Shown piece by piece: positions 38,572 to 48,550 of a stretch of 64,000 bases of DNA. A program made the position numbers and the translations under genes. The stretch comes from an uncultured Clostridia bacterium (GTDB lineage: Bacteria; Bacillota; Clostridia; Saccharofermentanales; Saccharofermentanaceae): the NCBI GenBank assembly GCA_946537885.1, contig CAMNGC010000002.1:124001-188000 (forward strand), written 5' to 3'. Below the pieces are notes generated by a model. It saw nothing but the letters and a program-made list of their open reading frames with translations. It did no database searches and had not been told where the DNA came from. The first letter of the stretch is position 1, and every line of letters starts with the position of its first letter.

Positions 38572-39176
38572 ATACGGATACCTCTCTCATGAAGCTGAGA
38601 GACTATCAGCTTGTTTACCTTTTCGCTAAGATCATTGATATCACCGGAATTGTCGATCACCTGGTCCGCTATACTGCAATATTCATCGTCATTCATCTGA
38701 ACAGCAATACGTCTTATTGCATCTTCACGATCCATGCCCCTGTCGACCAGCCGTTCAAGCCTGATCTTCTCATCACATGTTACGACCCAGATCTGATTAC
38801 AATGATCCACAAAGCCTTTCTTAACCGGTATCGGTACATCAAGAACAAGACACTTGGTCTTTTTCTCCCTCTCACTTTGGATCTCTTTATCTATATACTC
38901 GAAAACATGTCTGTGAACGATAGCGGACAGCTCATCCAACTTACGATTATCCTTAAAGACCACCGTTGACATATATCTGCGGTTCATCCCGCCGTTGGCG
39001 TCAACAGCCCGCTTACCAAAGGCCTCACTTATCTCTTCAATAGCCAGTCCTCCGGGATCCGTCACCATATGCGATATCTCGTCAGCATCAAGGACTCTGA
39101 GTCCGCGCTCTGCCAGAAGTCTGCTTACCGTACTCTTACCTGATCCGATGCCGCCGGTCACACCCAATACAAACAT
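38568..39176 (-). CDS. coaE: Dephospho-CoA kinase
   Basis: Last step of coenzyme A synthesis: phosphorylates the 3'-OH of dephospho-CoA. P-loop VTGGIGSGKSTVSRLLAE (residues 6-23), then LDADEISHMVTDPG and the lid/LDVP region VLDVPIPVKKG. 202 residues, normal. The start overlaps the polA stop as ATAATG. polA-coaE order is frequent in Firmicutes. Confidence 0.95.
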   Translation of the reverse strand: MFVLGVTGGIGSGKSTVSRLLAERGLRVLDADEISHMVTDPGGLAIEEISEAFGKRAVDANGGMNRRYMSTVVFKDNRKLDELSAIVHRHVFEYIDKEIQSEREKKTKCLVLDVPIPVKKGFVDHCNQIWVVTCDEKIRLERLVDRGMDREDAIRRIAVQMNDDEYCSIADQVIDNSGDINDLSEKVNKLIVSQLHERGIRI

Positions 39177-41872
39177 TATTTTGCCTCCAGCCAGTTAGCT
39201 CCGCTATGAACCTCTGCCAACAGAGGAACGGACAGACTAACGGCATTTTCCATTTCTTCCTTAAGTATCGCTTCAGCTGTTGCCTGATCTTCCTTGGCAC
39301 ATTCAACGATAAGTTCATCGTGAACCTGCATTATCAGAAGAGCATCCGGAAGCTTCTCTGCGAGCGCTCTTCTTACGCGATTCATGGCAATCTTTATAAT
39401 ATCCGCCGCACTGCCCTGAATAGGAGTATTCATGGCAACACGAAGGCCGAAATTCCTTATATTACGATTCTGACTCTTAAGCTCTGCGAGATTACGTCTC
39501 CTGTGAAACATCGTCTCGACAAAGCCCAGCTTCTCGCCAAGTTCCTTAAGAGCATCAAGATAAGCGGTTATCTCCGGGAACTGCAGTCCGTACTGTCTGA
39601 TAAGATCTCCGGCCTCCTTATAGGAGATATCCAGATCCTGAGCCAGACCGAATTCCGAGATACCATATATGATACTGAAGTTTACGGTCTTGGCGACAGC
39701 TCTCTGCGCAGGCGTTACAAGATCTTCAGGCACGCCGAAGACCTTAGATGCCGTTCTCTTATGAATATCCTCGCCTTCAAGGAAAGCTTCGCTCATCACC
39801 TTATCTCCCGACATGGCGGCCAGGAGCCTTAGCTCGATCTGTGAATAATCAGCATCCACCAGCACTCTGCCTTCAGGCGCGATAAAACACTCTCTGATCC
39901 TGCCGCCATTTTCTGATCTGACAGGTATATTCTGAAGATTAGGCTCCGTAGATGACAATCTTCCTGTATTAGTCATAGCCTGAGTAAAAGTTGTCCTGAC
40001 TCGCCCGTCACTGTCGATCTTATCGGCAAGCCCCAAAGTATATGTGGAATCCAGCTTAGACAAGGCTCTGTATTCAATAAGCTTCTCGACGCAGGGATGA
40101 TAAGGCTTGATCCTTTTAAGCTCGTCTATGGACGTGGAATAGACACCCGTCTTGCCCTTCTTACCGTGTGGCAGATTCAGCTTGTCTTCACTATAAAGGA
40201 TATCAGCCAGCTGTTTAGGCGAAGAGATATTGAACTCATAGCCCGTCGATTCGTATATCTCACTCTCGATCTGTTCAAGTCTTGAAGAGAATTCTTCATG
40301 CAGGCTGTTCAAGAGCTTTCCGGATACCAGCATACCGTTACGCTCTATGATGTCCAGAGTCACTACCAGAGGGAATTCGATATCATATAAAAGCTCGTGT
40401 GATTTTCGATCTTCTATCATAGGATCTATCAAGTATGCCGTCAGAAGATTCAGATAGAGCTTTTTGACAGCCCTGTCCAGCTTAGCGCTATCATCCTCAT
40501 CCTTTTCGAAAAGCGACAACTGCTTTGCCTCCGCATCCGGGTCATCTATGGGATAGGGCTTAAGGAATACAGATTCCACAAGTCTCGGGAAATCCGGCTC
40601 AGATCCGTCTATCAGGTTAAATACATAGCCTGCAATAGCCGTATCATATATACCATCCACCTTAAGAGCTTTCTTCATGACCTTGGATTTACCCTTATAA
40701 TCGAAAGCAACCGGCATTTTGTCCGTCATTCCTATCACATCAGCCAGCCTGTCAGGCTCGATCTTCAGGATATTCTCACAAGCTCTTGTCGCAATAATGG
40801 CATAATCGGCTCCGTCTATCTTGATAAAGTCTACTGCGAGCCTCTTGTCTTCCCCGAGTCTAAACTCATTAATGTCACTTACGACTCGCAGTCGGGGCGC
40901 CATCAGCTCGAATTCCGAATATAGCGCATTAGCTAATTCATTGTCAGTCGAACCCGTATCCTGACCTGCCAAGAGTGCAGCGGATTTGTGCATTCCTTCA
41001 AGGCCAAGTTTCTTTATCAGCATCTTCAAAGCCAGTGTTGACAGGCGGTCAAATGTGCCCTGCCGATCCTTTATCTCCGTAAATGAAGTCTCTTCGATAG
41101 CAAAGGGAAGAGGAGCATTTCGATCTATCCTGCAGAGCTTGAGATTAAGCTCCAGAAGCTCGTGGGACTGATCAAGCCTGTCCCTCAGAGCGGGCGTCAG
41201 CGCATCGGTATGCTCGAGAACCCCCTTGACACTTCCATATTCGGCTATAAGCTTAAAAGCCGTCTTCTCGCCGACCTTCTCGACACCTTTGATATTGTCT
41301 GAATTGTCTCCCATCAAAGCCTTTACATCGACGAAGACCTCGGGCTTGACACCATACGTCGTCTCAAAGAGATCTCTGTCGACCAAGACTCTCGGCGGCT
41401 TTCCTTTACCGCTTTGAGGCATAATTACAGACACTTTATCACTTATAAGCTGATAGTCATCATGATCTCCGCTTAATATATAGACATTGTCACCTGCTTC
41501 TTCTCCAAGCCGTGATAAGGTCCCTATCAGATCATCTGCCTCATAGCCGGCCAATTCCATTCTGGCAATGCCCATCAGATCCAAAAGCTCCTTAACAACG
41601 GGCATTTGTGCCGCAAGTTCCTCCGGCATGCCTTTGCGGGTCGCCTTATACTCCTCGGACATCTTATGTCTGAAAGTGGGAGCTTTCAGATCGAAAAGAA
41701 CACAGATAGAATCCGGCTTATATTCATCCTTAACGGACAATAAAGTATTGAAAAAGCCGTTGATCGCCCCCGTGGGAGTACCGTCCGGAGCTGTCATGGG
41801 AGCTCGTCCGATAACAGCATAAAAGGCGCGGTTCATTATGGAATTTCCGTCTACTAACAGTAATCTTCCCAT
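39176..41872 (-). CDS. polA: DNA polymerase I
   Basis: Repair and Okazaki-fragment polymerase of 898 residues. The 5'-3' exonuclease domain (about 1-290) has LLLVDGNSIMNRAFYA, ELAGYEADDLIGTL and ALMGDNSDNIKGV. The middle domain (about 320-490) keeps the 3'-5' exonuclease fold, but the expected D-x-E motif reads LAVDFIKIDG and other metal ligands are missing, so proofreading is probably absent. The polymerase domain has VDADYSQIELRLLAAMSGD, KTVNFSIIYG and the final QVHDELIVE. coaE overlaps its stop. Confidence 0.96.
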   Translation of the reverse strand: MGRLLLVDGNSIMNRAFYAVIGRAPMTAPDGTPTGAINGFFNTLLSVKDEYKPDSICVLFDLKAPTFRHKMSEEYKATRKGMPEELAAQMPVVKELLDLMGIARMELAGYEADDLIGTLSRLGEEAGDNVYILSGDHDDYQLISDKVSVIMPQSGKGKPPRVLVDRDLFETTYGVKPEVFVDVKALMGDNSDNIKGVEKVGEKTAFKLIAEYGSVKGVLEHTDALTPALRDRLDQSHELLELNLKLCRIDRNAPLPFAIEETSFTEIKDRQGTFDRLSTLALKMLIKKLGLEGMHKSAALLAGQDTGSTDNELANALYSEFELMAPRLRVVSDINEFRLGEDKRLAVDFIKIDGADYAIIATRACENILKIEPDRLADVIGMTDKMPVAFDYKGKSKVMKKALKVDGIYDTAIAGYVFNLIDGSEPDFPRLVESVFLKPYPIDDPDAEAKQLSLFEKDEDDSAKLDRAVKKLYLNLLTAYLIDPMIEDRKSHELLYDIEFPLVVTLDIIERNGMLVSGKLLNSLHEEFSSRLEQIESEIYESTGYEFNISSPKQLADILYSEDKLNLPHGKKGKTGVYSTSIDELKRIKPYHPCVEKLIEYRALSKLDSTYTLGLADKIDSDGRVRTTFTQAMTNTGRLSSTEPNLQNIPVRSENGGRIRECFIAPEGRVLVDADYSQIELRLLAAMSGDKVMSEAFLEGEDIHKRTASKVFGVPEDLVTPAQRAVAKTVNFSIIYGISEFGLAQDLDISYKEAGDLIRQYGLQFPEITAYLDALKELGEKLGFVETMFHRRRNLAELKSQNRNIRNFGLRVAMNTPIQGSAADIIKIAMNRVRRALAEKLPDALLIMQVHDELIVECAKEDQATAEAILKEEMENAVSLSVPLLAEVHSGANWLEAK

Positions 41873-41899
41873 AGGTCAGTTCCTCTCTCTAATATAGCG

Positions 41900-44800
41900 T
41901 CAAGCGCCCTTTACGCCTTCTTCGGCCGCCTTCTGAGCTCTCTTCTCTTCGGCTATCTGCTGATTGCGCACAGCATGAGCCGTGCTGATCATCAGCTTAA
42001 TCCTGTTAAGCTGGTTAGCCTCGGATGCACCCGGGTCGTAATCTATCGGAATGATATTGGACTGAGGATACTGACGTCGCAACTCCTTGATCATACCCTT
42101 GCCGGTTACATGATTAGGCAGGCAGGCAAAAGGCTGCGCACAGATGATGTTCGGTACACCGTCCTGAATAAGTTCGATCATCTCAGCTGTAAGGAACCAG
42201 CCCTCACCGCAGAAGTTACCGCAACTTAATACAGTAGATGACTTCTTGGCGAGTTCCTCGATACGCTCGGTCATCATAAACTTTCCGCCGGTCTTACGGA
42301 ATTCTTCATTGATCGGCTTACGGAAGCGCTCAAGTATATTTATTGCCGCCTGATTGATCTTAGCCGTCTTCTTGGACCTTCCGAGATTGGCCGCAGCCCA
42401 TATAGGGTTGTAACAACAATAGAGGAAGAAATCCAGAACACCCGGGAGAACGCCCTCACAGCCTTCCTGCTCAATAACATCTATAGCATTATTATTGGCA
42501 TCAGGATGGAACTTTACAAGGATCTCCCCTACCAGACCGACACGGGGCTTACGAGGGATATCCTGAAGCGGCAGTTTATTGAATTTCTCCACAGCCAAAC
42601 GGATAAACTTCTTGTAAGACCTGATGGTCGGGATATCCTCGAGATCAACACCTATGTCGGCAAGCTGATCTCTTATCTTCTTCTTCTCTTCAGGACTTCT
42701 GTCCCAATAATTGCCGGGCATTACCTGGTCATATCTGGGAGAAAGCTGATCCTCAAAACCTGAAGGGTTGAGCATCTTACGTCCTATAAGGTTGAAATAC
42801 ATATAGAGAGCATTAGCTGCTCCGGGAACCGTCTCATAGGGACGAACACGGAAAAGCAGGGTTGTCAGCATATCACCGAGACAAAGGGCCTTAACGGCTC
42901 TTACGGCAAAGGGCGCTGTTATGGACCAGCCCTCATTCTTTTCGATGCGCTGAGCCGAGATAGCAACAACCGGGATCTGAGGGTAGCCGGCCTCCTTTAA
43001 GGCCTTACGCAGGAAGGCCACGTAGTTAGTGGCACGGCAGCCGCCACCCGTCTGAGTGATCATCAGGGTAACATTGTCCGGATCCACTTCGCCCTTCAAT
43101 ACGGCATTGACCATCTGGCCTACAACCACGATCGTCGGGAAGCAGGCATCATTATTGACATATTTAAGACCACACTCGATATCCTCACGGGTAGCCTGTT
43201 TCAGTACCTTCATCCTGTAGCCTGCATCCCTGAATGCCGCCTCGACAAAATCGAACTGGATAGGAGCCATCTGAGGAGCCAGAAGAGTATGTTCTTTCTT
43301 ATTCTTCTTCGTGAACTCCGTCCTCTTAAGGGCATAAGGAGCTTCTCCATTATCATTCTTCTGAACAGGCAGCTTGAGCTGACCTTTCTTAAGGAGCTGC
43401 TCTCTTTCCTCCATGGCAACTACAAGGGATCTCATTCGTATCCTTGCAGCACCCAGATTGCTTACTTCATCGATCTTAAGCAGCGTATAGAGCTTACCCG
43501 ATGACTCTAAGATCTCCTGAACCTGATCTGATGTAACGGCATCAAGACCACATCCGAAAGAAGTCAGCTGAACAAGCTCCAGATTAGGTTTGGTAATAAC
43601 AAAAGCTGCAGCCTCATAAAGTCTTGTATGATACATCCACTGGTCAACAACACGGATCGGTCTGGCAAGCCTGCCGGGCTCGGCGACGCTGTCCTCAGTA
43701 AGAACTGCAAGCCCTAACTGGTTGATCATCTCCGGGATACCGTGATGGATCTCAGGATCGATATGATACGGACGCCCCGAAAGAACTATTCCCTTCATTC
43801 CGGTCTTATCCATCTCATCAAGGATAGTTGCAGCGCGCTCCTTTATATCCTGCTTATATTTCTCATATTCAACCTTACCGGCATTAACAGCCTCCACAGC
43901 CTCCTGCCTGCTGATACCGAGATATTCAAAGGTCTTTACCAGATTGTCGGCCACCGCAGCCATGTTATCCAACGGCATGAAAGGATTTAAGAAGCGGATA
44001 TTCTTCTCCCTGATGGTCTCCACATTATTACGGATAACCTCAGGATAGGAACATACGATCGGACAATTGTAATGGTTGCCGGAATTGGCGTTCTCTATGG
44101 TCTCATATGGAACATCCGGATAGAAGATGGTTGTAATGCCTCTGGATATAAGGTTCTCTATATGTCCGTGAGTGAGCTTGGCCGGATAACAGACGCTCTC
44201 CGAAGGTATGGTCTCCATACCCCTCTCGAAAAGGGTATGAGAGGATCTGGCAGAGATCAGGACCCTGAAGCCCAAGTTAGTCAGCACAGTAAACCAGAAG
44301 GGGTAATTCTCATACTGATTGAGTGCTCTGGGGATACCGATAGTACCACGCGGCGCATCTTTCTCAGCCAAAGGCTTATAAGCAAAGGTTCTCTCGTACT
44401 TATACTTGAACATATTAGGCAGCTCGATCTTCTCCGTCGTGCTTTCAAGGCCTACGCTCTCACCCTTCTCACATCTGTTACCGGATACGAACCTCTTACC
44501 GTTAGAGAAGCTGGCAATGGTAAGGCGGCAGTGATTGCCGCAGAAAGGACACTGAGTATTCTCAGTCTCCATCTCGAACTGATCGAGCTGGTCAGGTCCT
44601 AAGATCCCCGATGCTCTTACTTCAGCCGATGTCTTGACACCATCGAGCTTGGGGACTCTCGCTCTCGCGATAAGGGCTGCACCGAAAGCACCCATAAGAC
44701 CTGCAACATTGGGCCTTATAACATCACGCCCCGAGACGATCTCGAAGCATCTTAAGATAGCGTCATTAAGGAAAGTACCACCCTGAACTACTATATTCTT

Positions 44801-46384
44801 ACCAAGCTGCTCAGTGTCTCTGATCTTGATAACCTTATAGAGGGCATTACGTACAACAGAATAAGAAAGACCTGCCGATATATCACCTACGGTAGCTCCC
44901 TCTTTCTGCGCCTGCTTAACCTTTGAATTCATAAATACGGTACATCTGGTACCCAGATCGACCGGATTCTGAGCTTTAAGCGCTTCAACGGAAAATCCGT
45001 GGGGATCCATTCCGAGGGTTTGAGCGAAAGTCTGAATAAAGGATCCGCAACCGGAGGAGCAGGCCTCGTTAAGCATGATAGAGTCGATAACTCCGTTCCT
45101 GATCCTCATGCACTTCATATCCTGACCACCGATATCGATAATAAAATCAACATCAGGGCAGAAGAATTTGGCAGACTGGAAATGGGCCATGGTCTCTATC
45201 TCGCCGATATCGATCCCAAGAGCAGCCTTGATAATATTCTCACCATATCCGGTTACGCAGGAATAGGCGATCCAGGCTTTCTCGGGGATCTTGGAATAGA
45301 TATCCCTTAAAATATTGACCGCACTCATAACAGGGTTACCCTTATTACCCGCATAGTAGGTATAGACAAGATCTCCCTTTGAGTTAATGACTACCGCCTT
45401 GGTCGTAGTAGATCCGGCATCTATTCCCAAGAACAATTCTCCCTCCTGAACAGCAAGATCCAGAGTGGGTATCATGGCCTTGGCATGCCTGTCATAGAAT
45501 CTCTTCTTCTCGTCTTCGTCCTTAAAGAGAGGATCTATCCTTATGATATCGGGAGTAAAACCTTCCTTGTTGGCAAATCTCGTAAGCAGATCCTCCAAAA
45601 CGACCGGCTCATCGTTAGAGCTCAAGGCAGCTCCCAAAGCAACATAGATCTGAGCCTCCTCAGGCATCCAGAAAGAATCGACCTTATCGGCAAGTGTCCT
45701 CTCGAAGGCGTGTCTTAACTCGGAATTAAAGTACAAAGGGCCTCCAAGAAAGGCAACATTGCCTTTGATCGGACGTCCGCAGGCAAGACCTGCTATGGTC
45801 TGATTCACAACAGACTGATAGATGGAAGCGGCAAGATCCTCCTTTGCAGCTCCTTCATTGATCAGGGGCTGGAGGTCACTCTTGGCAAACACGCCGCATC
45901 TGGAGGCAATGGTATAGAGTGATCTATAGTCCTTGGCAAAGTTATTGAGTCCGTCCGCATCAGTCTGAAGGAGCGATGCCATCTGATCGATAAAGGCTCC
46001 TGTACCGCCTGCGCATGTACCGTTCATTCTCTGCTCCAATACCGGATGCATATAAGTGATCTTGGCATCCTCGCCTCCGAGCTCTATGATTACATCGGTC
46101 TCAGGATGATATTTCCTGATAGCCTCCGTCTCAGCCATGACCTCCTGAATAAACTTGAGGTGCAGCCAGTTAGCTACCGACAGTCCGCCGGATCCGGTTA
46201 TTGTTACTGATACGGCAATGCCCGGAAACTTCTCGTTAAGCTCATCGAAAAGCTTATTGAGCAAGCCCGAGATATCCGAATGATGCCTCTTGTATTCGTT
46301 ATAAACGATCTCCTCGCCATCCAGAAGAACGATCTTGATGGTTGTGGAACCGATATCAAGACCTAATCTGTACCTGATCTCCAT
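41900..46384 (-). CDS. Giant 2-hydroxyacyl-CoA dehydratase activase-like protein
   Basis: 1494 residues. Two BcrA/BadF/HgdC ATPase (ASKHA) domains come first: about 1-270 starting GLDIGSTTIKIV and about 315-590 starting GIDAGSTTTKAVV. Each has a Cys pair for a [4Fe-4S] cluster (NGTCAGGTGAF with SRCGVF; NEACSSGCGSF with GTRCTVF). A Cys-rich segment CPFCGNHC, then a DUF2229 region (about 690-900) and a C-terminal dehydratase-subunit-like region (about 1060-1440) with NNDACFP, TQTGGGCRATNY and CGNFCGEGW follow. Known HgdC uses ATP to inject an electron into hydroxyacyl-CoA dehydratases. This long form is widespread in anaerobes, but its substrate is unknown. The start overlaps the upstream gene as TAATG. 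Confidence 0.9.
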   Translation of the reverse strand: MEIRYRLGLDIGSTTIKIVLLDGEEIVYNEYKRHHSDISGLLNKLFDELNEKFPGIAVSVTITGSGGLSVANWLHLKFIQEVMAETEAIRKYHPETDVIIELGGEDAKITYMHPVLEQRMNGTCAGGTGAFIDQMASLLQTDADGLNNFAKDYRSLYTIASRCGVFAKSDLQPLINEGAAKEDLAASIYQSVVNQTIAGLACGRPIKGNVAFLGGPLYFNSELRHAFERTLADKVDSFWMPEEAQIYVALGAALSSNDEPVVLEDLLTRFANKEGFTPDIIRIDPLFKDEDEKKRFYDRHAKAMIPTLDLAVQEGELFLGIDAGSTTTKAVVINSKGDLVYTYYAGNKGNPVMSAVNILRDIYSKIPEKAWIAYSCVTGYGENIIKAALGIDIGEIETMAHFQSAKFFCPDVDFIIDIGGQDMKCMRIRNGVIDSIMLNEACSSGCGSFIQTFAQTLGMDPHGFSVEALKAQNPVDLGTRCTVFMNSKVKQAQKEGATVGDISAGLSYSVVRNALYKVIKIRDTEQLGKNIVVQGGTFLNDAILRCFEIVSGRDVIRPNVAGLMGAFGAALIARARVPKLDGVKTSAEVRASGILGPDQLDQFEMETENTQCPFCGNHCRLTIASFSNGKRFVSGNRCEKGESVGLESTTEKIELPNMFKYKYERTFAYKPLAEKDAPRGTIGIPRALNQYENYPFWFTVLTNLGFRVLISARSSHTLFERGMETIPSESVCYPAKLTHGHIENLISRGITTIFYPDVPYETIENANSGNHYNCPIVCSYPEVIRNNVETIREKNIRFLNPFMPLDNMAAVADNLVKTFEYLGISRQEAVEAVNAGKVEYEKYKQDIKERAATILDEMDKTGMKGIVLSGRPYHIDPEIHHGIPEMINQLGLAVLTEDSVAEPGRLARPIRVVDQWMYHTRLYEAAAFVITKPNLELVQLTSFGCGLDAVTSDQVQEILESSGKLYTLLKIDEVSNLGAARIRMRSLVVAMEEREQLLKKGQLKLPVQKNDNGEAPYALKRTEFTKKNKKEHTLLAPQMAPIQFDFVEAAFRDAGYRMKVLKQATREDIECGLKYVNNDACFPTIVVVGQMVNAVLKGEVDPDNVTLMITQTGGGCRATNYVAFLRKALKEAGYPQIPVVAISAQRIEKNEGWSITAPFAVRAVKALCLGDMLTTLLFRVRPYETVPGAANALYMYFNLIGRKMLNPSGFEDQLSPRYDQVMPGNYWDRSPEEKKKIRDQLADIGVDLEDIPTIRSYKKFIRLAVEKFNKLPLQDIPRKPRVGLVGEILVKFHPDANNNAIDVIEQEGCEGVLPGVLDFFLYCCYNPIWAAANLGRSKKTAKINQAAINILERFRKPINEEFRKTGGKFMMTERIEELAKKSSTVLSCGNFCGEGWFLTAEMIELIQDGVPNIICAQPFACLPNHVTGKGMIKELRRQYPQSNIIPIDYDPGASEANQLNRIKLMISTAHAVRNQQIAEEKRAQKAAEEGVKGA

Positions 46385-47160
46385 TAGTTATTTCCGTCCT
46401 TGTGTCTTGTTTCCTGCAGGGGCGTTCCTTTGGGCTGCCCCCTGCTCGTTGTGTGTTTGTTGGCCTTCTCTCCGGCAGTTGATGCCGGAGACGCCTTCCT
46501 TCCCTTCTTCGCCTTCGGGAAAGGAATGCTTCCAAACACCTTGAGAGAAGCTTCCTTCAGCTCTCTCATAGTATCCCGCTGTTCAGATCTCAATGTCTCG
46601 CGGAAATCACGCTCCTTTAAGATCCGCTCCTTGAAGTCGGCATTCAACGAGATGGCAAGCAGTTCGTCCGGCACCCCCAGGCTCAAGTCAAACGGCTTGC
46701 CAAAAGCATCCTTGCTGACGAGATTCAAGCCCTCGACAGCTCTGACAACATTCTCCTCGAATAAGGAGAAATCACATCTGATACCGAGCTGCAGAGGCAG
46801 TCCGGTGAAGTTGATCTTCACATAAGGAAGATTCTTGGTAAAGATAAGATGAAGCGTAATGAGCTTCATGTAGGATTCGAGATTGATGCACTCCTGGTCA
46901 CAGATCAGTGCCCGCGCACCATTCTCAGGCATGTAAGATATATCCGATTTCTCATCTTCAAAGCCGTTAGCCCAGAGATAATAAAGCTCACGATAGACCT
47001 CGCCCTTAAATTTCTCAAAATCCCCGGTCAGCGGATAGGCCAGCACAGGCGAGCCTATGCTGAAGATATACTGCATATATGAGACCTCCAGATAGGAAGG
47101 GACTCCAAACCACTTAAAGTATGCTGCCACATCTCTGGCATTGAAAATATACTTTGACAT
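46384..47160 (-). CDS. Unknown protein co-transcribed with the activase (258 aa)
   Basis: Globular domain of about 205 residues without recognised motifs (KYIFNARDVAAYFKWFGVPS at the start), then a basic disordered tail of about 50 residues rich in Lys, Thr and Pro. No signal peptide or membrane helix, so it should be cytoplasmic. It overlaps the giant activase by 1 bp (TAATG), which implies coupled translation and perhaps a shared function. GGAG precedes ATG 47160 and an extended -10 promoter lies upstream. Confidence 0.75.
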   Translation of the reverse strand: MSKYIFNARDVAAYFKWFGVPSYLEVSYMQYIFSIGSPVLAYPLTGDFEKFKGEVYRELYYLWANGFEDEKSDISYMPENGARALICDQECINLESYMKLITLHLIFTKNLPYVKINFTGLPLQLGIRCDFSLFEENVVRAVEGLNLVSKDAFGKPFDLSLGVPDELLAISLNADFKERILKERDFRETLRSEQRDTMRELKEASLKVFGSIPFPKAKKGRKASPASTAGEKANKHTTSRGQPKGTPLQETRHKDGNN

Positions 47161-47193
47161 TCTTTATTCTCCGACCACACTTATACATAGTGA

Positions 47194-47227
47194 ATTATAG
47201 CACAATAAGACTACTCTAACTGTAGTC
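47194..47227 (-). promoter_or_regulatory. Extended -10 promoter with overlapping inverted repeat
   Basis: On the minus strand TG-C-TATAAT (47194-47202) lies 34 bp upstream of the 258-residue gene. Directly upstream, GACTAC-N7-GTAGTC (47209-47227) covers the spacer/-35 region. It could be an operator or, less likely, a terminator hairpin for the folA transcript. Confidence 0.5.
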
Positions 47228-47304
47228 ATATGCACAAATCATATTATTCTTACAGCTTTGCCGCTTATGTTCTTTGTAACGCCGGAAGATGACGATTCCG
47301 TACT

Positions 47305-47802
47305 TTAAGCCTTGCGACGATAATGCCTTACCGTAAAAGAAACACCCTTCTCGGACATCACTTCCGCTTCTTCCTCGTATAGCTCCCAGTTATCGTCCTC
47401 GTCCAGATTCGGGAAATAAGCATCCGCCTCGAACTCGGCATTTATATAAGTTATGATTGCCTCATCACACAGACCGATCATGGAATTGTATATCTGCTCA
47501 CCACCTATAAGAAAGATCTTCTCTTCCGGGTGGGAAGCCTCATATTCCTTAAGCTCTTCTTCATCATGAAGGATAACTGCTCCCTCCTTTTCGAAAAGCT
47601 TATTGCGCGTCATTACGATATTGACTCTCTTAGGCAGAAGTTTCTCATCCTTAAATGTCTTCAAGGTCTTGCGCCCGAAGACAACAGTATTGCCTGCAGT
47701 ATATTTACGAAATACCCCCCTTTGATCCTCCGGAAGTGAGATCAGAAGGTCTCCTTTATTGCCAATGGCCCAATTAAGATCTACCGCTGCAATTGCTATC
47801 AT
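47305..47802 (-). CDS. folA: Dihydrofolate reductase
   Basis: Reduces dihydrofolate with NADPH, regenerating folate consumed by ThyA. 165 residues from ATG 47802 (MIAIAAVDLNWAIGNKGDLL), chosen because GAGGGGTGAT precedes it; GTG 47811 is less likely. Other motifs are NTVVFGRKTLKTF and IFLIGGEQIYNSMI. The start lies just after the phosphatase stop. Third gene of a thyA-phosphatase-folA unit. Confidence 0.94.
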   Translation of the reverse strand: MIAIAAVDLNWAIGNKGDLLISLPEDQRGVFRKYTAGNTVVFGRKTLKTFKDEKLLPKRVNIVMTRNKLFEKEGAVILHDEEELKEYEASHPEEKIFLIGGEQIYNSMIGLCDEAIITYINAEFEADAYFPNLDEDDNWELYEEEAEVMSEKGVSFTVRHYRRKA

Positions 47803-47807
47803 GAATA

Positions 47808-48521
47808 TCACCCCTCAAAAAATGTCGTAAAATATCCTGCCGATGATACAGGCTCCCCTTCTTCTATCAGATGTCTGACATCTCCTAAAGTCTGAACTCT
47901 GAAAGAAGCCTTTCCCTCTTCTCTCTCCTCGCTGCAAAGGACATTAACGGAAGTCGGAGCCATAAAGAAGCCTTGCCACAAGGCCGGCGCCGCAATCCCC
48001 AGAAGATGTCCCATTATCAGCATGCTGACGCCCAGATGGCAGAAGAAGACCAATGTGTCATCATTATGCTTCTTCACTTCGTATACACCGTCATCTCTCC
48101 TCACGTAACCGTGTTCAGCCAACAGCTTATCGAAATTATCATAGACATTCTGAGCTATATCGGCGATGTTACCGGAACTCATAAGATCTGTATGAGCCCA
48201 CTTATCCTTATCGTGCAGGTCATCCTTGGGACAGAAATACTCAGGCATAAAGTCCCATGCAATATGCTCCTGTCCGTTCTCGGGCAGGTAAACGCGATAA
48301 TAGAATTCCTTAAGCCACTCGCAGGTCTCAGCTGTTCGACCAAGTGCTTTAAGAGACGGAGCAGCAGTATCGACTGCCCTTCCGAAGGGAGAACAGTAAA
48401 AATCCTTCACATCCCATTTCGCGACCCTGTGCGATAAGATCTCTGCCTCTCTTTTACCCTTCTCGGTAACCGTGTCGTGCTCATAATCGGGCTCGGCGTG
48501 TCTTATAAATATTATTCTCAC
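47808..48521 (-). CDS. Histidine phosphatase (phosphoglycerate mutase superfamily)
   Basis: 237 residues. The phospho-accepting RHG-type motif is IFIRHAEPDYEHD, with Ala in the third position (RHA), followed by VTEKGKREAEIL, FYCSPFGRAVDTA and the second His in FFCHLGVSMLI. The family includes metabolite phosphatases; being between thyA and folA, a role on a folate or nucleotide intermediate is possible but unproven. Confidence 0.87.
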   Translation of the reverse strand: MRIIFIRHAEPDYEHDTVTEKGKREAEILSHRVAKWDVKDFYCSPFGRAVDTAAPSLKALGRTAETCEWLKEFYYRVYLPENGQEHIAWDFMPEYFCPKDDLHDKDKWAHTDLMSSGNIADIAQNVYDNFDKLLAEHGYVRRDDGVYEVKKHNDDTLVFFCHLGVSMLIMGHLLGIAAPALWQGFFMAPTSVNVLCSEEREEGKASFRVQTLGDVRHLIEEGEPVSSAGYFTTFFEG

Positions 48522-48550
48522 ACTTATTACTCTCTTTGCTGTATTTTCTT

